The notes beneath the pieces are model-generated. The model did no database searches and was not told the origin of the DNA. It was given only the letters and a program-made list of their open reading frames with translations. The translations under genes and the position numbers were made by a program. Below are positions 21,792 through 29,383 of a stretch of DNA of 44,163 bases, piece by piece. Position 1 is the first letter of the stretch; each line of letters opens with the position of its first letter. Where the stretch lies: positions 1 to 44,163 of the forward strand of contig JAHJAA010000007.1 of assembly GCA_018814305.1 (NCBI GenBank). Direction: 5' to 3'. This DNA comes from Pseudomonadota bacterium (lineage in GTDB: Bacteria > Desulfobacterota > Desulfobulbia > Desulfobulbales > JAGXFP01).

Positions 21792-22625
21792 ATGAATATC
21801 TCAGTCAACCAATTTATTATTTTGATGGCCCTGGCCAGATTCAAATTTCTGACATCTTCCCAGTTGAAACTCATATTGGGTTGCAAAAGCCTGAGTACGG
21901 TTAACAGTGCACTTCGTGGATTGAAATGATTTCGTTACCCATTGGTAAAAAGTATGGATTTCTGAGTTGCCCCTTGAAAATGAAGACTGGCACCAATCCA
22001 TCACTTGACCAAGACATGAAAGGATCAATTGCTGGAAGGAACCTCACTCACCCTGGAGGAGATTCAAAAGCCATCCTGAAGCGCCGTATTTTTCCAGAAT
22101 GATTATTTTCATCGTGTTTCCACTGTCCGGTTTGCCGTTTTGTTTCAGAAATGGCTGGCCGTCAATAATTATGGATTGGTTGAAATGGACCTCTACTTTA
22201 ACAGCAGGTACTTTGACGGCCAATTTCATACAGCCACCAGAACCTGGTCGCATGGCCGCGTTGTCGAGCCTGATGCCACCGCTATTTACAGCGCCAAAGG
22301 CGTCTACCACACCATTTTGTTCGAGCAACATAACGGTAGAGATGCCAAACGTGCACTGAAACAAATTAAGCAACACTGCCTTTGATTACTGAACGAGCGA
22401 TATCTGGTCCGTTTCACCCAGCGTGACGATATCCGCATCATTTATCTTTTTGAGAACCATCGCTGCATGAATGTGGTTATGAAATGAATGATGGTGAATC
22501 CGTTGATGAGATCTATTCAACACCTTTTCCTGTTCAAAGATGAAGATGAACTGCAACTGAGCTTTGCAGACGGATGGCATCATCCCGATGAAACAATCGT
22601 TTCATTCCTGCCCGGAGCCAAATAG
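21792..22625 (+). CDS. Replication-relaxation family protein with eight in-frame TGA codons (UGA = Gly)
   Basis: No standard-code ORF longer than about 90 codons exists here, yet one frame from ATG 21792 to TAG 22623-22625 gives a coherent 277-residue protein if TGA is glycine. TGAs lie at 21927, 21963, 21975, 21981, 22017, 22077, 22383 and 22485. The N-terminus is a winged helix (ALARFKFLTSSQLKLILG, then VNSALRGLK), followed by HHLTKT-TGA-KDQLLEG, where the family has a conserved LTxxG. The NDYFHRVSTVRFAV, VEPDATAIYSAKG and HTILFEQHNGRDAKRA segments match the C-terminal domain of replication-relaxation proteins of mobilisable elements. There is no internal TAA or TAG and no frameshift. Confidence 0.8.
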
Positions 22626-22713
22626 TAACCTATCCCCTCCGATTTAGCTGGACCCCGCTGTTCTCGACATAGGGTCGAGGATGGCGCCTGTCCAACTAAA
22701 AAGGAGTCTACTG

Positions 22714-23040
22714 ATGAGTACATTGCTTACAAAAGAATTGGTCAAAATGTTTGAGAATTACCCTCTCTATGCTCAGGACGGTGAGTCAGATCCTTTGGTG
22801 GTCGCCAAATTGTTTGATGCATATGGTTCGGGCACCTGGTATCTGACCGAATATAACCCGGCAGAACAGGTTGCGTTTGGCTATGTCACAGGCTTGGCGT
22901 ATGACGAATGGGGCTATGTCTCACTGAAAGAGCTCGAGGAAATTCGACATCCATTCTTTAAGGTAAACCGTATCGAACGAGACCTCTATTTTGTTCAACG
23001 GCGTTTCTCTGCACTCGGTCTCAAGGAGGCCACTCGGTAG
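22714..23040 (+). CDS. DUF2958 domain protein
   Basis: I chose ATG 22714 because AAGGAG lies at 22701-22706, giving 108 residues that end with TAG. It matches the DUF2958 family of small plasmid and integrative-element proteins: NYPLYAQDGESDPLVVAKLFDAYGSGTWYLTEYNP, then FGYVTGLAYDEWGYVSLKEL and the IERDLYF end (segments of one continuous stretch). It contains no TGA at all, so it is compatible with either code, and its stop is TAG. It is the only gene of the block with a clear Shine-Dalgarno sequence. The function of the family is unknown. A strong hairpin follows the stop. Confidence 0.8.
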   Translation: MSTLLTKELVKMFENYPLYAQDGESDPLVVAKLFDAYGSGTWYLTEYNPAEQVAFGYVTGLAYDEWGYVSLKELEEIRHPFFKVNRIERDLYFVQRRFSALGLKEATR

Positions 23041-23047
23041 AGAGGAT

Positions 23048-23074
23048 ATCAGCCAGGGAAACCTGGCTGATTTT
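23048..23074 (+). terminator. Terminator-like hairpin after the DUF2958 gene
   Basis: ATCAGCCAGG (23048-23057) and CCTGGCTGAT (23062-23071) form a perfect 10-bp stem with a GAAA tetraloop followed by TTT. It starts 7 bases after the TAG stop. Confidence 0.7.
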
Positions 23075-23456
23075 GCGAGTTTTGCATGTCGGATCTAACT
23101 CCTCAGCAAATCATCGCAATACGGAACTAATCGTCCATCGGTGCCTACGAAACGTCCCTGCCAACTTCCACGAAAAGACAACATCAATCCCCGGCAATTG
23201 TACGGTCCCCTTTCAAGGCAGTTTCTGCTTTTGGCTGCCGCCACAGCCGAACAGCTCTTGAAACCTCAACCATTAAAATTTTTCGGAAAAATATTCTCCT
23301 CCCCAAAAATCATCATTTTTTCTGGAAGACATTCATCCCAGTGTTTGCCATCAGCTCCCCTATTCCAATTTTTTTCAGATAAATTTGAGTGGCCTCGGAG
23401 CACCGTGGTCAATACCTGGGATTGATCGTCCCGATTTATTTTTTAATTTTTTGTTT
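23075..23456. other. Intergenic; no gene recognised
   Basis: Open frames at 23073-23261 and 23141-23425 overlap in different frames, lack ribosome binding sites and stay implausible whether or not TGA is read as Gly. The stretch is pyrimidine-rich toward its right end. It may contain the promoter of the next small gene, but I see no clear consensus. Confidence 0.4.
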
Positions 23457-23825
23457 ATGAACAATGAATTGCACAAATACGCTGAGTCGTATGAGGCTGA
23501 ACTCCTAGCCTATGAACAACTTGAACCAGTTGATTTTATCAAGGAGTACATCGATTCAAATTACACTGGTGACAGTGATGACGAGGATATGATGATCCAC
23601 GAATACTTCGATTGTTTAGAAGTTCAATATTACAAGAATGAACAATCAGATTATGACTATTTCGAAATCACTCTTGGCTACGGGTGACCGAATATCTATC
23701 TGAGTGTCAACAGCAGATGGAAAAGCGTTGAGTACATCATCGCCTGGTGAGGAGATAACTTTACAAAGGATCTCTCACACCTCTATGACACAGTCGTGCA
23801 GCTTTATGCATTGGACTGTTATTAA
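23457..23825 (+). CDS. Small acidic GGPN-motif plasmid protein with two in-frame TGA codons (UGA = Gly)
   Basis: In the standard code the frame stops after 76 residues. Read with TGA as glycine it runs 122 residues from ATG 23457 to TAA 23823-23825. The TGAs at 23685 and 23748 fall in FEITLGYG-TGA-PNIYL and YIIAW-TGA-GDNFT. Small proteins of conjugative elements with a C-terminal GGPN...W(G)GD pattern have glycine at both places. The N-terminus is acidic and helical (residues 1-50). The GTGATTA-free ending and the strong terminator 7 bases downstream support the extended reading. The function is unknown. Confidence 0.75.
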
Positions 23826-23832
23826 TATACTG

Positions 23833-23859
23833 CCCCGGCTTCGGCTGGGGTTTTTTTTT
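23833..23859 (+). terminator. Strong rho-independent terminator
   Basis: CCCCGGC (23833-23839), a TTCG tetraloop and GCTGGGG (23844-23850) are followed by nine T residues. It starts 7 bases after the TAA of the extended GGPN-motif protein. If TGA 23685 were the true stop, it would lie almost 150 bases away, so its place favours the recoded reading. Confidence 0.9.
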
Positions 23860-24111
23860 GTGATGTTAAAAATTGAACGTAAATGAGCTCCATTTCGCTC
23901 TTCATTTTATTCAGAGAGTGAGAAATTTCTTTTATCATTCTTGATGACCACACTTGAAAATCCCCCCAAATTTGATTTAATAGCTACTCAGGGACGATAC
24001 TGAGGCAAGATTGCATGTTCGTAACGAACTTGCGAACCTTGCCAGGGCCAGCCCTAGAACCCGGACTGCACCAGCCGAGCTGGGCAATCGAAAAAGGTCG
24101 GAGATTTTGAG
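23860..24111. other. Intergenic between recoded block and mobilisation operon
   Basis: This AT-rich stretch holds no gene that I can support. It contains the inverted repeats of the putative transfer origin at 24004-24043, and it marks the place where TGA usage changes from sense codon on the left to stop codon on the right. Confidence 0.5.
24004..24043 (+). other. oriT: Putative origin of transfer (oriT): nested inverted repeats
   Basis: Outer arms GGCAAG (24004-24009) and CTTGCC (24038-24043) enclose inner arms GCATGTTCG (24013-24021) and CGAACTTGC (24025-24033), which pair with one mismatch around TAA. It lies 68 bases upstream of the mobC-like gene and its relaxase. Nested repeats next to mobC are where MOBP origins are usually found. 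The nick site cannot be determined by eye. Confidence 0.5.
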
Positions 24112-24492
24112 ATGGATGACAACAGGTCTACCTATCAAAAGTCGTACCGTAAGCGGCATGCCGAAAGGCACCGACGGATCAGCATCTCTGTGTCCAATGC
24201 CGAGTACTCTGCCCTGGAACATATGGCACGCCGAGAGAACACCAAGGTTACTACCCTGGTCCGGGACTATGCCTTCGCCGGACTTTCCAGAACTCTTTCC
24301 GTGCCAAACGAACTGAAAGGCGAACTCCAGCAACTGAGTTTCCTGGTCCGGAATATTGCCAACAATGTGAATCAAGCCGCCCACTACTCGCATACACTCC
24401 GACAGGTAGCCGACGAAAATGGCTTGCTGCAACAGATCAAAAAACTGGAGGAAACTATTCATGCCTTCGTCCAAGAGAGGATGAAGCCATGA
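24112..24492 (+). CDS. mobC: MobC-like ribbon-helix-helix mobilisation accessory protein
   Basis: The 126-residue protein has a basic N-terminus and a ribbon-helix-helix-like segment (RRISISVSNAEYSALEHMA, residues about 20-40). The MobC signature LVRNIANNVNQAAH follows near residue 84, then a coiled C-terminus. MobC proteins bind oriT and help the relaxase open the DNA. GGAG at 24100-24103 precedes the ATG. Its TGA stop overlaps the relaxase ATG (ATGA, 24489-24492), so here TGA clearly acts as stop, unlike in the block just upstream. Confidence 0.8.
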   Translation: MDDNRSTYQKSYRKRHAERHRRISISVSNAEYSALEHMARRENTKVTTLVRDYAFAGLSRTLSVPNELKGELQQLSFLVRNIANNVNQAAHYSHTLRQVADENGLLQQIKKLEETIHAFVQERMKP

Positions 24493-25445
24493 TTATCAAA
24501 TCCATGTCCCGCAAGGAGTCCTCCTTCAATCAGCTGATCGACTACATGGGGTCTGGGAGAGCAGATGAGCGCTTCACTATCCTTCACAATATCTTTAGCC
24601 GGAACCCGGATCAAATCAAGGATGAATTTTACCAAAATGCTGGGTTCCTCCATCGCCGGACAGGCGGCAACTACATGTATCACGAAGTAATCTCTATAAC
24701 CCGGAGTGATCGACTGAGACTTGACGAGCAGAAGGAGAAATTACGGCAGATTGCAATGGATTACATCCGTGACCGTGCCGAAAATAACCTGGCCTATGGT
24801 GCCCTGCACGATGACCATGACAATAATATCCATTTTCATCTGATTATCAGTGCCAATGAGGTTTATTCCCGCAACCGACACCGACTCTCCAAGTATCGGT
24901 TTGACCAGATCAAGAAGGATTTGGAAAAACGAGTACTGGAATGCTATCCAGAGCTGCAGCAAAAAGAACTGATCAATCGCTCAGCAGGAGAACGCATATC
25001 AAACAAAGGTTCCGAGCTGAAGCGGCGAACCGGAAAAACCCCTCAACGTGATTTGGTCAGGGAAAAGGTCAAGACCATTTTTGAACAGGTTTCGACCAGA
25101 GAGGAGTTCCTTGAAAGTTTTGAGAAGGCTGGTTTGAATTTTTATATCCGGGGGAAAGCGCCTGGGGTGATCGATCTGCAGACCGGGCGGAAATTTCGCA
25201 TTAAAACACTAGGATTTCTCTCCCAGTATGAAAACATATCCCAGAAAATTGAAATGAACCTGATGCAGAAGTATGGACATACTGGCAATAAAAAAGCCCA
25301 AATGCATCAGGAAGAGAAATCGACAAAGAAGTGCTCGAAAATAACAAAAGAGGAACGAAACGACAAACGGAAGCAAGAGAAAATGGCCCGTCATCGAGCT
25401 CGTTCGCAGCAATCTGCAGGGGAAAAAGATGGCCACAAACGATGA
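24489..25445 (+). CDS. mobA: MOBP-type relaxase (MobA/VirD2-like)
   Basis: The 318-residue protein shows relaxase motifs: an N-terminal tyrosine in NQLIDYMGSG (residue about 19), the probable nicking residue, and the metal-binding histidine motif HDDHDNNIHFHLIIS near residue 108. The C-terminal third is very basic and Lys/Arg-rich. It would nick oriT and lead the strand through transfer. It overlaps the next gene by 17 bases. There is no large primase or helicase domain, so this is a small mobilisation relaxase. The TGA stop is genuine, because reading through would add only two residues before TAG and the overlap with virD4 is normal. Confidence 0.85.
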   Translation: MIIKSMSRKESSFNQLIDYMGSGRADERFTILHNIFSRNPDQIKDEFYQNAGFLHRRTGGNYMYHEVISITRSDRLRLDEQKEKLRQIAMDYIRDRAENNLAYGALHDDHDNNIHFHLIISANEVYSRNRHRLSKYRFDQIKKDLEKRVLECYPELQQKELINRSAGERISNKGSELKRRTGKTPQRDLVREKVKTIFEQVSTREEFLESFEKAGLNFYIRGKAPGVIDLQTGRKFRIKTLGFLSQYENISQKIEMNLMQKYGHTGNKKAQMHQEEKSTKKCSKITKEERNDKRKQEKMARHRARSQQSAGEKDGHKR

Positions 25446-26973
25446 TTGGAATAGTTGGTCAGGAAAAAAACGCCCCTCTTCAAAGAGCGTTCCACTTGGC
25501 GGATCACTGTTGTCAGATACCATGAAGGGAATCTTCAAAGGCGGCTTGTACCTTCTTGGCCGGAAACTCAACCGCTCAAAAGAAGGAGCAACCTTCGACT
25601 CAGAGTCTGATTATTCAAGCTATCTGAATTCGAGCAATAATGGACTGCTTCTGGATGGCGACAAACTGCGCCTTTCAGAAAGAGACAGCATACAGAATGT
25701 CTGTGTGATGGCCCGCATCGGAGCTGGAAAAACGTCTCGGTACATCATCCCGAATGTACTTGGTAGAGCCCGATCTAAATGCTCAATTGTAGTGAATGAC
25801 CCGAAGGGAGAAGTGTATCAAAACACCTCTGAGCATATGCGCAGGAGTGGATTCAAGGTTGTGGCCATCAACCCGGAAAATCTTGACGGAACCAGTCACT
25901 TCAATCCCCTTTCTGAAGCTAGGAGTGACATCGAGATAGAGCAGATTGCCGAAATTCTAGTGCGCAGTGGCACGCCAACGCATGGTGGGAAGGATGACTT
26001 CTGGATACAGGGATCTATTCGCTTTGCCAATCTATTCATCAAGTGCCTAAAGAATGCAGGTCGGACTAACCAAGGCTACTACAACCTCCATAACCTTTAT
26101 TACCTGTTCCAGAATTTTGGAGAAGATGGGAGGGACCTTGATAAATTCATGGTCAGGTATGCGAAAAATCCAGACGACCCACTCGACGATACCCTCTGGC
26201 ATGAGTGGCAGGGTGTGCTGACCGGCAACAAGGAGGGGGTTCAAAGTTTTATCCTGAATGGTATTACCGCTCTTAAAAGTTTATCCAACCGGAATCTTGC
26301 CGAGCTCACCTCTTATTCCGATATCAGCCTTGAGGATATTCGCAAGGAAAAGACTATCATATACATGATCACCCCTGCCCAGCATGCTGAATACTACAGT
26401 TTCCTCACCAGTCTGTTTTTTCGGAGTGTTTTCAATGCCTGCATGCGACAACTGCCAGACAAGCGGACGCTACCAGTCTACGTCCTCTACGATGAATTCG
26501 GGCACTCTACAATTCCCAATTTTGTTTCGACAGCGAACACCATCAGGGGCTACGGCGTTTCAATATCCATAATCCTGCAAAGCATAAGTCAGCTCAGGGC
26601 CAGGTATGGTGCGGAATACGCCAACTCGATCCAAGGTGGCTTTAATACCTATCTGACGTACGCAGGTGCCGATCCTGTGACTGCCGATTTTTTTGAGAAA
26701 GTTGTTGGTCGAGTTCGGCTGCGGCAAAAAGAAAATTACTTCGACCATGTAGAGCAATATCAAGAGTACAACCTGATGAATGCAGGAGAAGTCAGGACAA
26801 TAGATTCAGATGAAGCGCTGGTCGTTTCCGGCAACCGACAACCCATCAAGTTGAAAACTCTTCCCTATTTTCAAAATTGGTCCTTGATGCGCTGCGCGAA
26901 CAAAGGGCCAGCGCACCTGGCTCCCCCTGAATCGGCTGGTAAGAGGCTGCAGTATGTTGGGCTAGATAAATGA
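25429..26973 (+). CDS. virD4: VirD4/TraG-family type IV coupling protein
   Basis: The 514-residue protein has the coupling-protein core: Walker A ARIGAGKTSRYIIPNVL near residue 97, Walker B-like VVNDPKGEVYQ near residue 121, the VLYDEFGH motif near residue 350 and ILQSISQLRARYG near residue 383. It feeds the relaxase-DNA complex to a type IV channel. The usual N-terminal transmembrane anchor is missing. The two small membrane proteins directly downstream could supply it, which is an inference. No channel genes (VirB4, VirB6 and so on) are in the window, so the element is probably mobilisable rather than self-transmissible. Confidence 0.9.
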   Translation: MATNDDWNSWSGKKRPSSKSVPLGGSLLSDTMKGIFKGGLYLLGRKLNRSKEGATFDSESDYSSYLNSSNNGLLLDGDKLRLSERDSIQNVCVMARIGAGKTSRYIIPNVLGRARSKCSIVVNDPKGEVYQNTSEHMRRSGFKVVAINPENLDGTSHFNPLSEARSDIEIEQIAEILVRSGTPTHGGKDDFWIQGSIRFANLFIKCLKNAGRTNQGYYNLHNLYYLFQNFGEDGRDLDKFMVRYAKNPDDPLDDTLWHEWQGVLTGNKEGVQSFILNGITALKSLSNRNLAELTSYSDISLEDIRKEKTIIYMITPAQHAEYYSFLTSLFFRSVFNACMRQLPDKRTLPVYVLYDEFGHSTIPNFVSTANTIRGYGVSISIILQSISQLRARYGAEYANSIQGGFNTYLTYAGADPVTADFFEKVVGRVRLRQKENYFDHVEQYQEYNLMNAGEVRTIDSDEALVVSGNRQPIKLKTLPYFQNWSLMRCANKGPAHLAPPESAGKRLQYVGLDK

Positions 26974-26998
26974 ATCTCAGGCAATGGCAGGATAGAAA

Positions 26999-27277
26999 AT
27001 GTATTTGCATGAAATAGCCATTTTTGCTGCGATTGGATACCTGAATGGATACCTGTTTCGTGATATTGGGCCGTTCAAAATAATCGCTCTATTTTTTATC
27101 CTGCCAGCAAGTCTCGATATTCTGATTCAGTTGGATCACGTAAAAATCGCCACTATTCCTTTTTTATTGATGGCTATTCTTGGATTTCTTGGACCAGTAA
27201 AAACTCGACAGCGCCTGGGCAAACTCGCCAGTGATACTCAGTATCATGTTGGATACTTCATGAGACGCAGGCGATGA
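26999..27277 (+). CDS. Small membrane protein of the mobilisation operon
   Basis: The 92-residue protein is strongly hydrophobic, with two or three probable membrane helices (residues about 4-18, 28-45 and 48-68), and ends in a basic RRRR tail. It starts 25 bases after virD4 and its TGA overlaps the next ATG (ATGA at 27274). I know no family. Its place suggests a membrane anchor for the soluble coupling protein or for the relaxosome. Confidence 0.65.
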   Translation: MYLHEIAIFAAIGYLNGYLFRDIGPFKIIALFFILPASLDILIQLDHVKIATIPFLLMAILGFLGPVKTRQRLGKLASDTQYHVGYFMRRRR

Positions 27278-27522
27278 ACGAGACAGAACAAATTTTTACT
27301 CATATTTTCGCCTTTGGCTTAGGGTATGCCATTGCGTTCTCGGTGAAAAACGTGGGGAGAATTTACAAGGAGTGGGGGCTTCTTATCAGCGGTCTTCTTT
27401 TTCCGTCAATTGCCATCGGATTGATTCTTGCTGCCGCAATGATAGCAGATAAGAAAAGTCTGATTTTAAGCTCGGTATTTGGTGCAGGTTTCCTTATCAG
27501 AATGTTGAAGTCACGCTCATGA
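27274..27522 (+). CDS. Small membrane protein of the mobilisation operon
   Basis: The 82-residue protein has about two membrane helices (residues 10-24 and 36-58: LLISGLLFPSIAIGLILAAA) and a short basic end. It overlaps both neighbours through ATGA junctions, so the three membrane-protein genes are one translational unit. No family is recognised, and it may be a diverged relative of the preceding protein. Confidence 0.6.
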   Translation: MNETEQIFTHIFAFGLGYAIAFSVKNVGRIYKEWGLLISGLLFPSIAIGLILAAAMIADKKSLILSSVFGAGFLIRMLKSRS

Positions 27523-28274
27523 AAAGCCTTTCATCGTACATATTTATTGCTGTCATTATGTCCAGCGTGGGCTACATGGCAACCAGAACAAAGAATTTCA
27601 ATATCTGGAAGATGGGGCTGTTAGCATTTATAGCAGCTCCAATTATCATGTCTCTGGAAAATTCTGAAACAGCAGCCTGGGTGGCGGTAACTGCGTTTTT
27701 TGCCGGATATCTTTTGCCTCATGCACATATCTTGGATGGTTTCTTCGGTACAATTAGTGATTTGGTTAATAGTGTCCGCTATAGGGATGATCGTAGACGC
27801 ATCAATTCACAGAAAGAAGAGTTAAGGAGAAGAGAGGAAGAACTGCGCCGCCAAGAGGAAGAACTGGAACGACTCCGCCGGGCTTACGAAGAGGCAATGC
27901 GAAACAGCCAACAGTCTCAACAACATTTTGAAGAAAAAAATAGTCAGGGCGGGCGACAATATGAAAAAGGGGGTAGGGGAAAGCATGAGGATTTTGGCAG
28001 GAAAAAATCCGGTGACAACACGAATTCTAGCTCGAATACAAGGAGACAACCCGACCCAGAATCGAAAAGAACAATCCACCTTAAGGCATTGGGATTCGAT
28101 CCAAACAAGCAATACTCGGAGGATGAAATAAAAATCAGGAAGAGGATGCTGTTGCAAAAGTATCACCCCGACAAACACTACCGAAAGAGCGCAGAAGAGC
28201 TCCACAAAGTGAACGAAAAAACGCAGGAAATTATTCAGGCGGCTTACTGGCTGGAGAGACACCCTGACGAGTAA
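27519..28274 (+). CDS. Membrane-anchored J-domain protein with coiled coil
   Basis: The 251-residue protein has three parts. Two or three membrane helices lie in residues about 5-75. A long, highly charged coiled coil rich in R and E follows at residues about 90-135. After a low-complexity linker comes a C-terminal J-domain-like segment (residues about 185-245) with the diagnostic HPD in LLQKYHPDKHY. J-domains recruit and stimulate DnaK/Hsp70. Fused to membrane helices in a mobilisation operon, it may help remodel the relaxosome or transfer protein, which is inference. It ends with TAA. Confidence 0.75.
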   Translation: MKSLSSYIFIAVIMSSVGYMATRTKNFNIWKMGLLAFIAAPIIMSLENSETAAWVAVTAFFAGYLLPHAHILDGFFGTISDLVNSVRYRDDRRRINSQKEELRRREEELRRQEEELERLRRAYEEAMRNSQQSQQHFEEKNSQGGRQYEKGGRGKHEDFGRKKSGDNTNSSSNTRRQPDPESKRTIHLKALGFDPNKQYSEDEIKIRKRMLLQKYHPDKHYRKSAEELHKVNEKTQEIIQAAYWLERHPDE

Positions 28275-28296
28275 TGAGTCATAAAGGAAGGCAACA

Positions 28297-28662
28297 ATGG
28301 AAACAGGGCATATTTACACACCAGAAAACGACACCTATCAAGCGAGACTCTCAGCACTCCAGGAGGTCCTTCGTGCACGTGAGCAGGTTAAACGTAGCCG
28401 TTTACACGCTGATTCGCCCGAGTGGTCAAATGCATTAGGTAGTCTTGAAGAGATTGAACAAGCCGAAGAGGTCATTGATGCCAGTTTCTCTATGGCAGCA
28501 CAGGATTTCAATAGAGAGGAACTCCAGCAGGCAAGGAGTGACAAAGCACTGACCGACAACCAATTGACAGAAATTATCAACGCTGTTCGCACCAAAGAGA
28601 TCGACGCGAAACGAAATGACAACAGTTCTGATGAAAAATCCAATTCGAATACACGCTCATGA
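28297..28662 (+). CDS. Unknown helical protein of the mobilisation operon
   Basis: The 121-residue protein is predicted to be almost entirely helical and rich in Glu, Gln and Ser (for example SLEEIEQAEEVIDASFSMAAQDF). GGAAGG at 28286-28291 precedes the ATG. Its TGA overlaps the next ATG (ATGA at 28659). I recognise no family or motif. Confidence 0.6.
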   Translation: METGHIYTPENDTYQARLSALQEVLRAREQVKRSRLHADSPEWSNALGSLEEIEQAEEVIDASFSMAAQDFNREELQQARSDKALTDNQLTEIINAVRTKEIDAKRNDNSSDEKSNSNTRS

Positions 28663-29093
28663 AAAATCAGCCATTCTCAGACAACATGAAAGAGATCGCC
28701 GACAGCATGGGCATTTCTTTGTACCAGCGGTTCAGCCTCAATGAAGCATCTCTCTTTCTGCGTTGTTCAACAGAGGACCTTTTGAAGATCACGAAATCAC
28801 ACACAATCTCCTTTATCCAGGTAACCCGGGATCAGGTCGATTTCTTTGGTTTCCAACTCCTGGATTATTTGCTGAATAACGTAGTAACCAAAGCCCAGCC
28901 AGCTCCTTCTAAATCAAAGACCAACCCAGAGCGAATTGTTCGGGCAAAAGAACTCCAGGAATTGACTGGATTGTCACGAACAACTATCTGGAGAATGGAA
29001 CGGGACGGCAAATTCCCCTCGCGAGTCCCCCTTTCAGGGAGCAGCGTAGGATGGCGATATACTGAGCTTATGGATTGGATGAGGACGAGATAA
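28659..29093 (+). CDS. AlpA-like helix-turn-helix regulator
   Basis: The 144-residue protein ends in a MerR/AlpA-type helix-turn-helix (residues about 95-140: RAKELQELTGLSRTTIWRME, then DGKFPSRV and a GWRYTELMDWM end), as in phage and integrative-element regulators. The N-terminal half has a second helix-turn-helix-like part (FSLNEASLFLRCSTEDLLK). As last gene of the mobilisation operon it may regulate transfer or excision. No integrase gene is seen nearby. Confidence 0.75.
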   Translation: MKNQPFSDNMKEIADSMGISLYQRFSLNEASLFLRCSTEDLLKITKSHTISFIQVTRDQVDFFGFQLLDYLLNNVVTKAQPAPSKSKTNPERIVRAKELQELTGLSRTTIWRMERDGKFPSRVPLSGSSVGWRYTELMDWMRTR

Positions 29094-29383
29094 AGGAACT
29101 GAAGTTTGTTTTAGAACACAGGACTTGAGATTTTGTGACCTTTACGCTTATTTTCTGAAACAAAAACCGACCTACTTAGTGTTTTGCTGGTCTAGCTGAA
29201 ATTACGCATAAAATACACTGAGAATACTCTAGCAAACATATTGCTTTACTACTATTTTTAAAAGTATACAGTAGTTGTCTGGGAGGCATATACACACTCT
29301 CTGGATGTAAAAACATACTATGTTACGTATAAAAAATGCAGAAATGCTCTGAAAATTTGAGCTGCTTAGGGGTTAAATCGAAA
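29094..29383. promoter_or_regulatory. AT-rich intergenic region with possible promoter
   Basis: No gene is visible here. TTGCTT at 29241-29246 and TATACA at 29265-29270, 18 bases apart, form a possible sigma-70 promoter for the three-gene system that follows. The base composition drops sharply from here to about 37 kb. Confidence 0.4.

Noticed and set aside
20383-23825. Ordinary pseudogenes with nonsense mutations
   Set aside because: Fourteen TGA but no TAA, TAG or frameshift over about 2.8 kb of coding frame, at Gly positions where families can be compared, does not fit decay.
20383-23825. UGA read as Trp (code 4) or as selenocysteine
   Set aside because: TGG is used normally for Trp in the same genes. 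The conserved motifs want Gly at the TGA sites, and the number of TGAs per gene is far too high for selenocysteine.
24112-29093. UGA recoding extended to the mobilisation operon
   Set aside because: No internal TGA in eight genes, and TGA stops are built into ATGA overlaps; read-through would produce nonsense tails.
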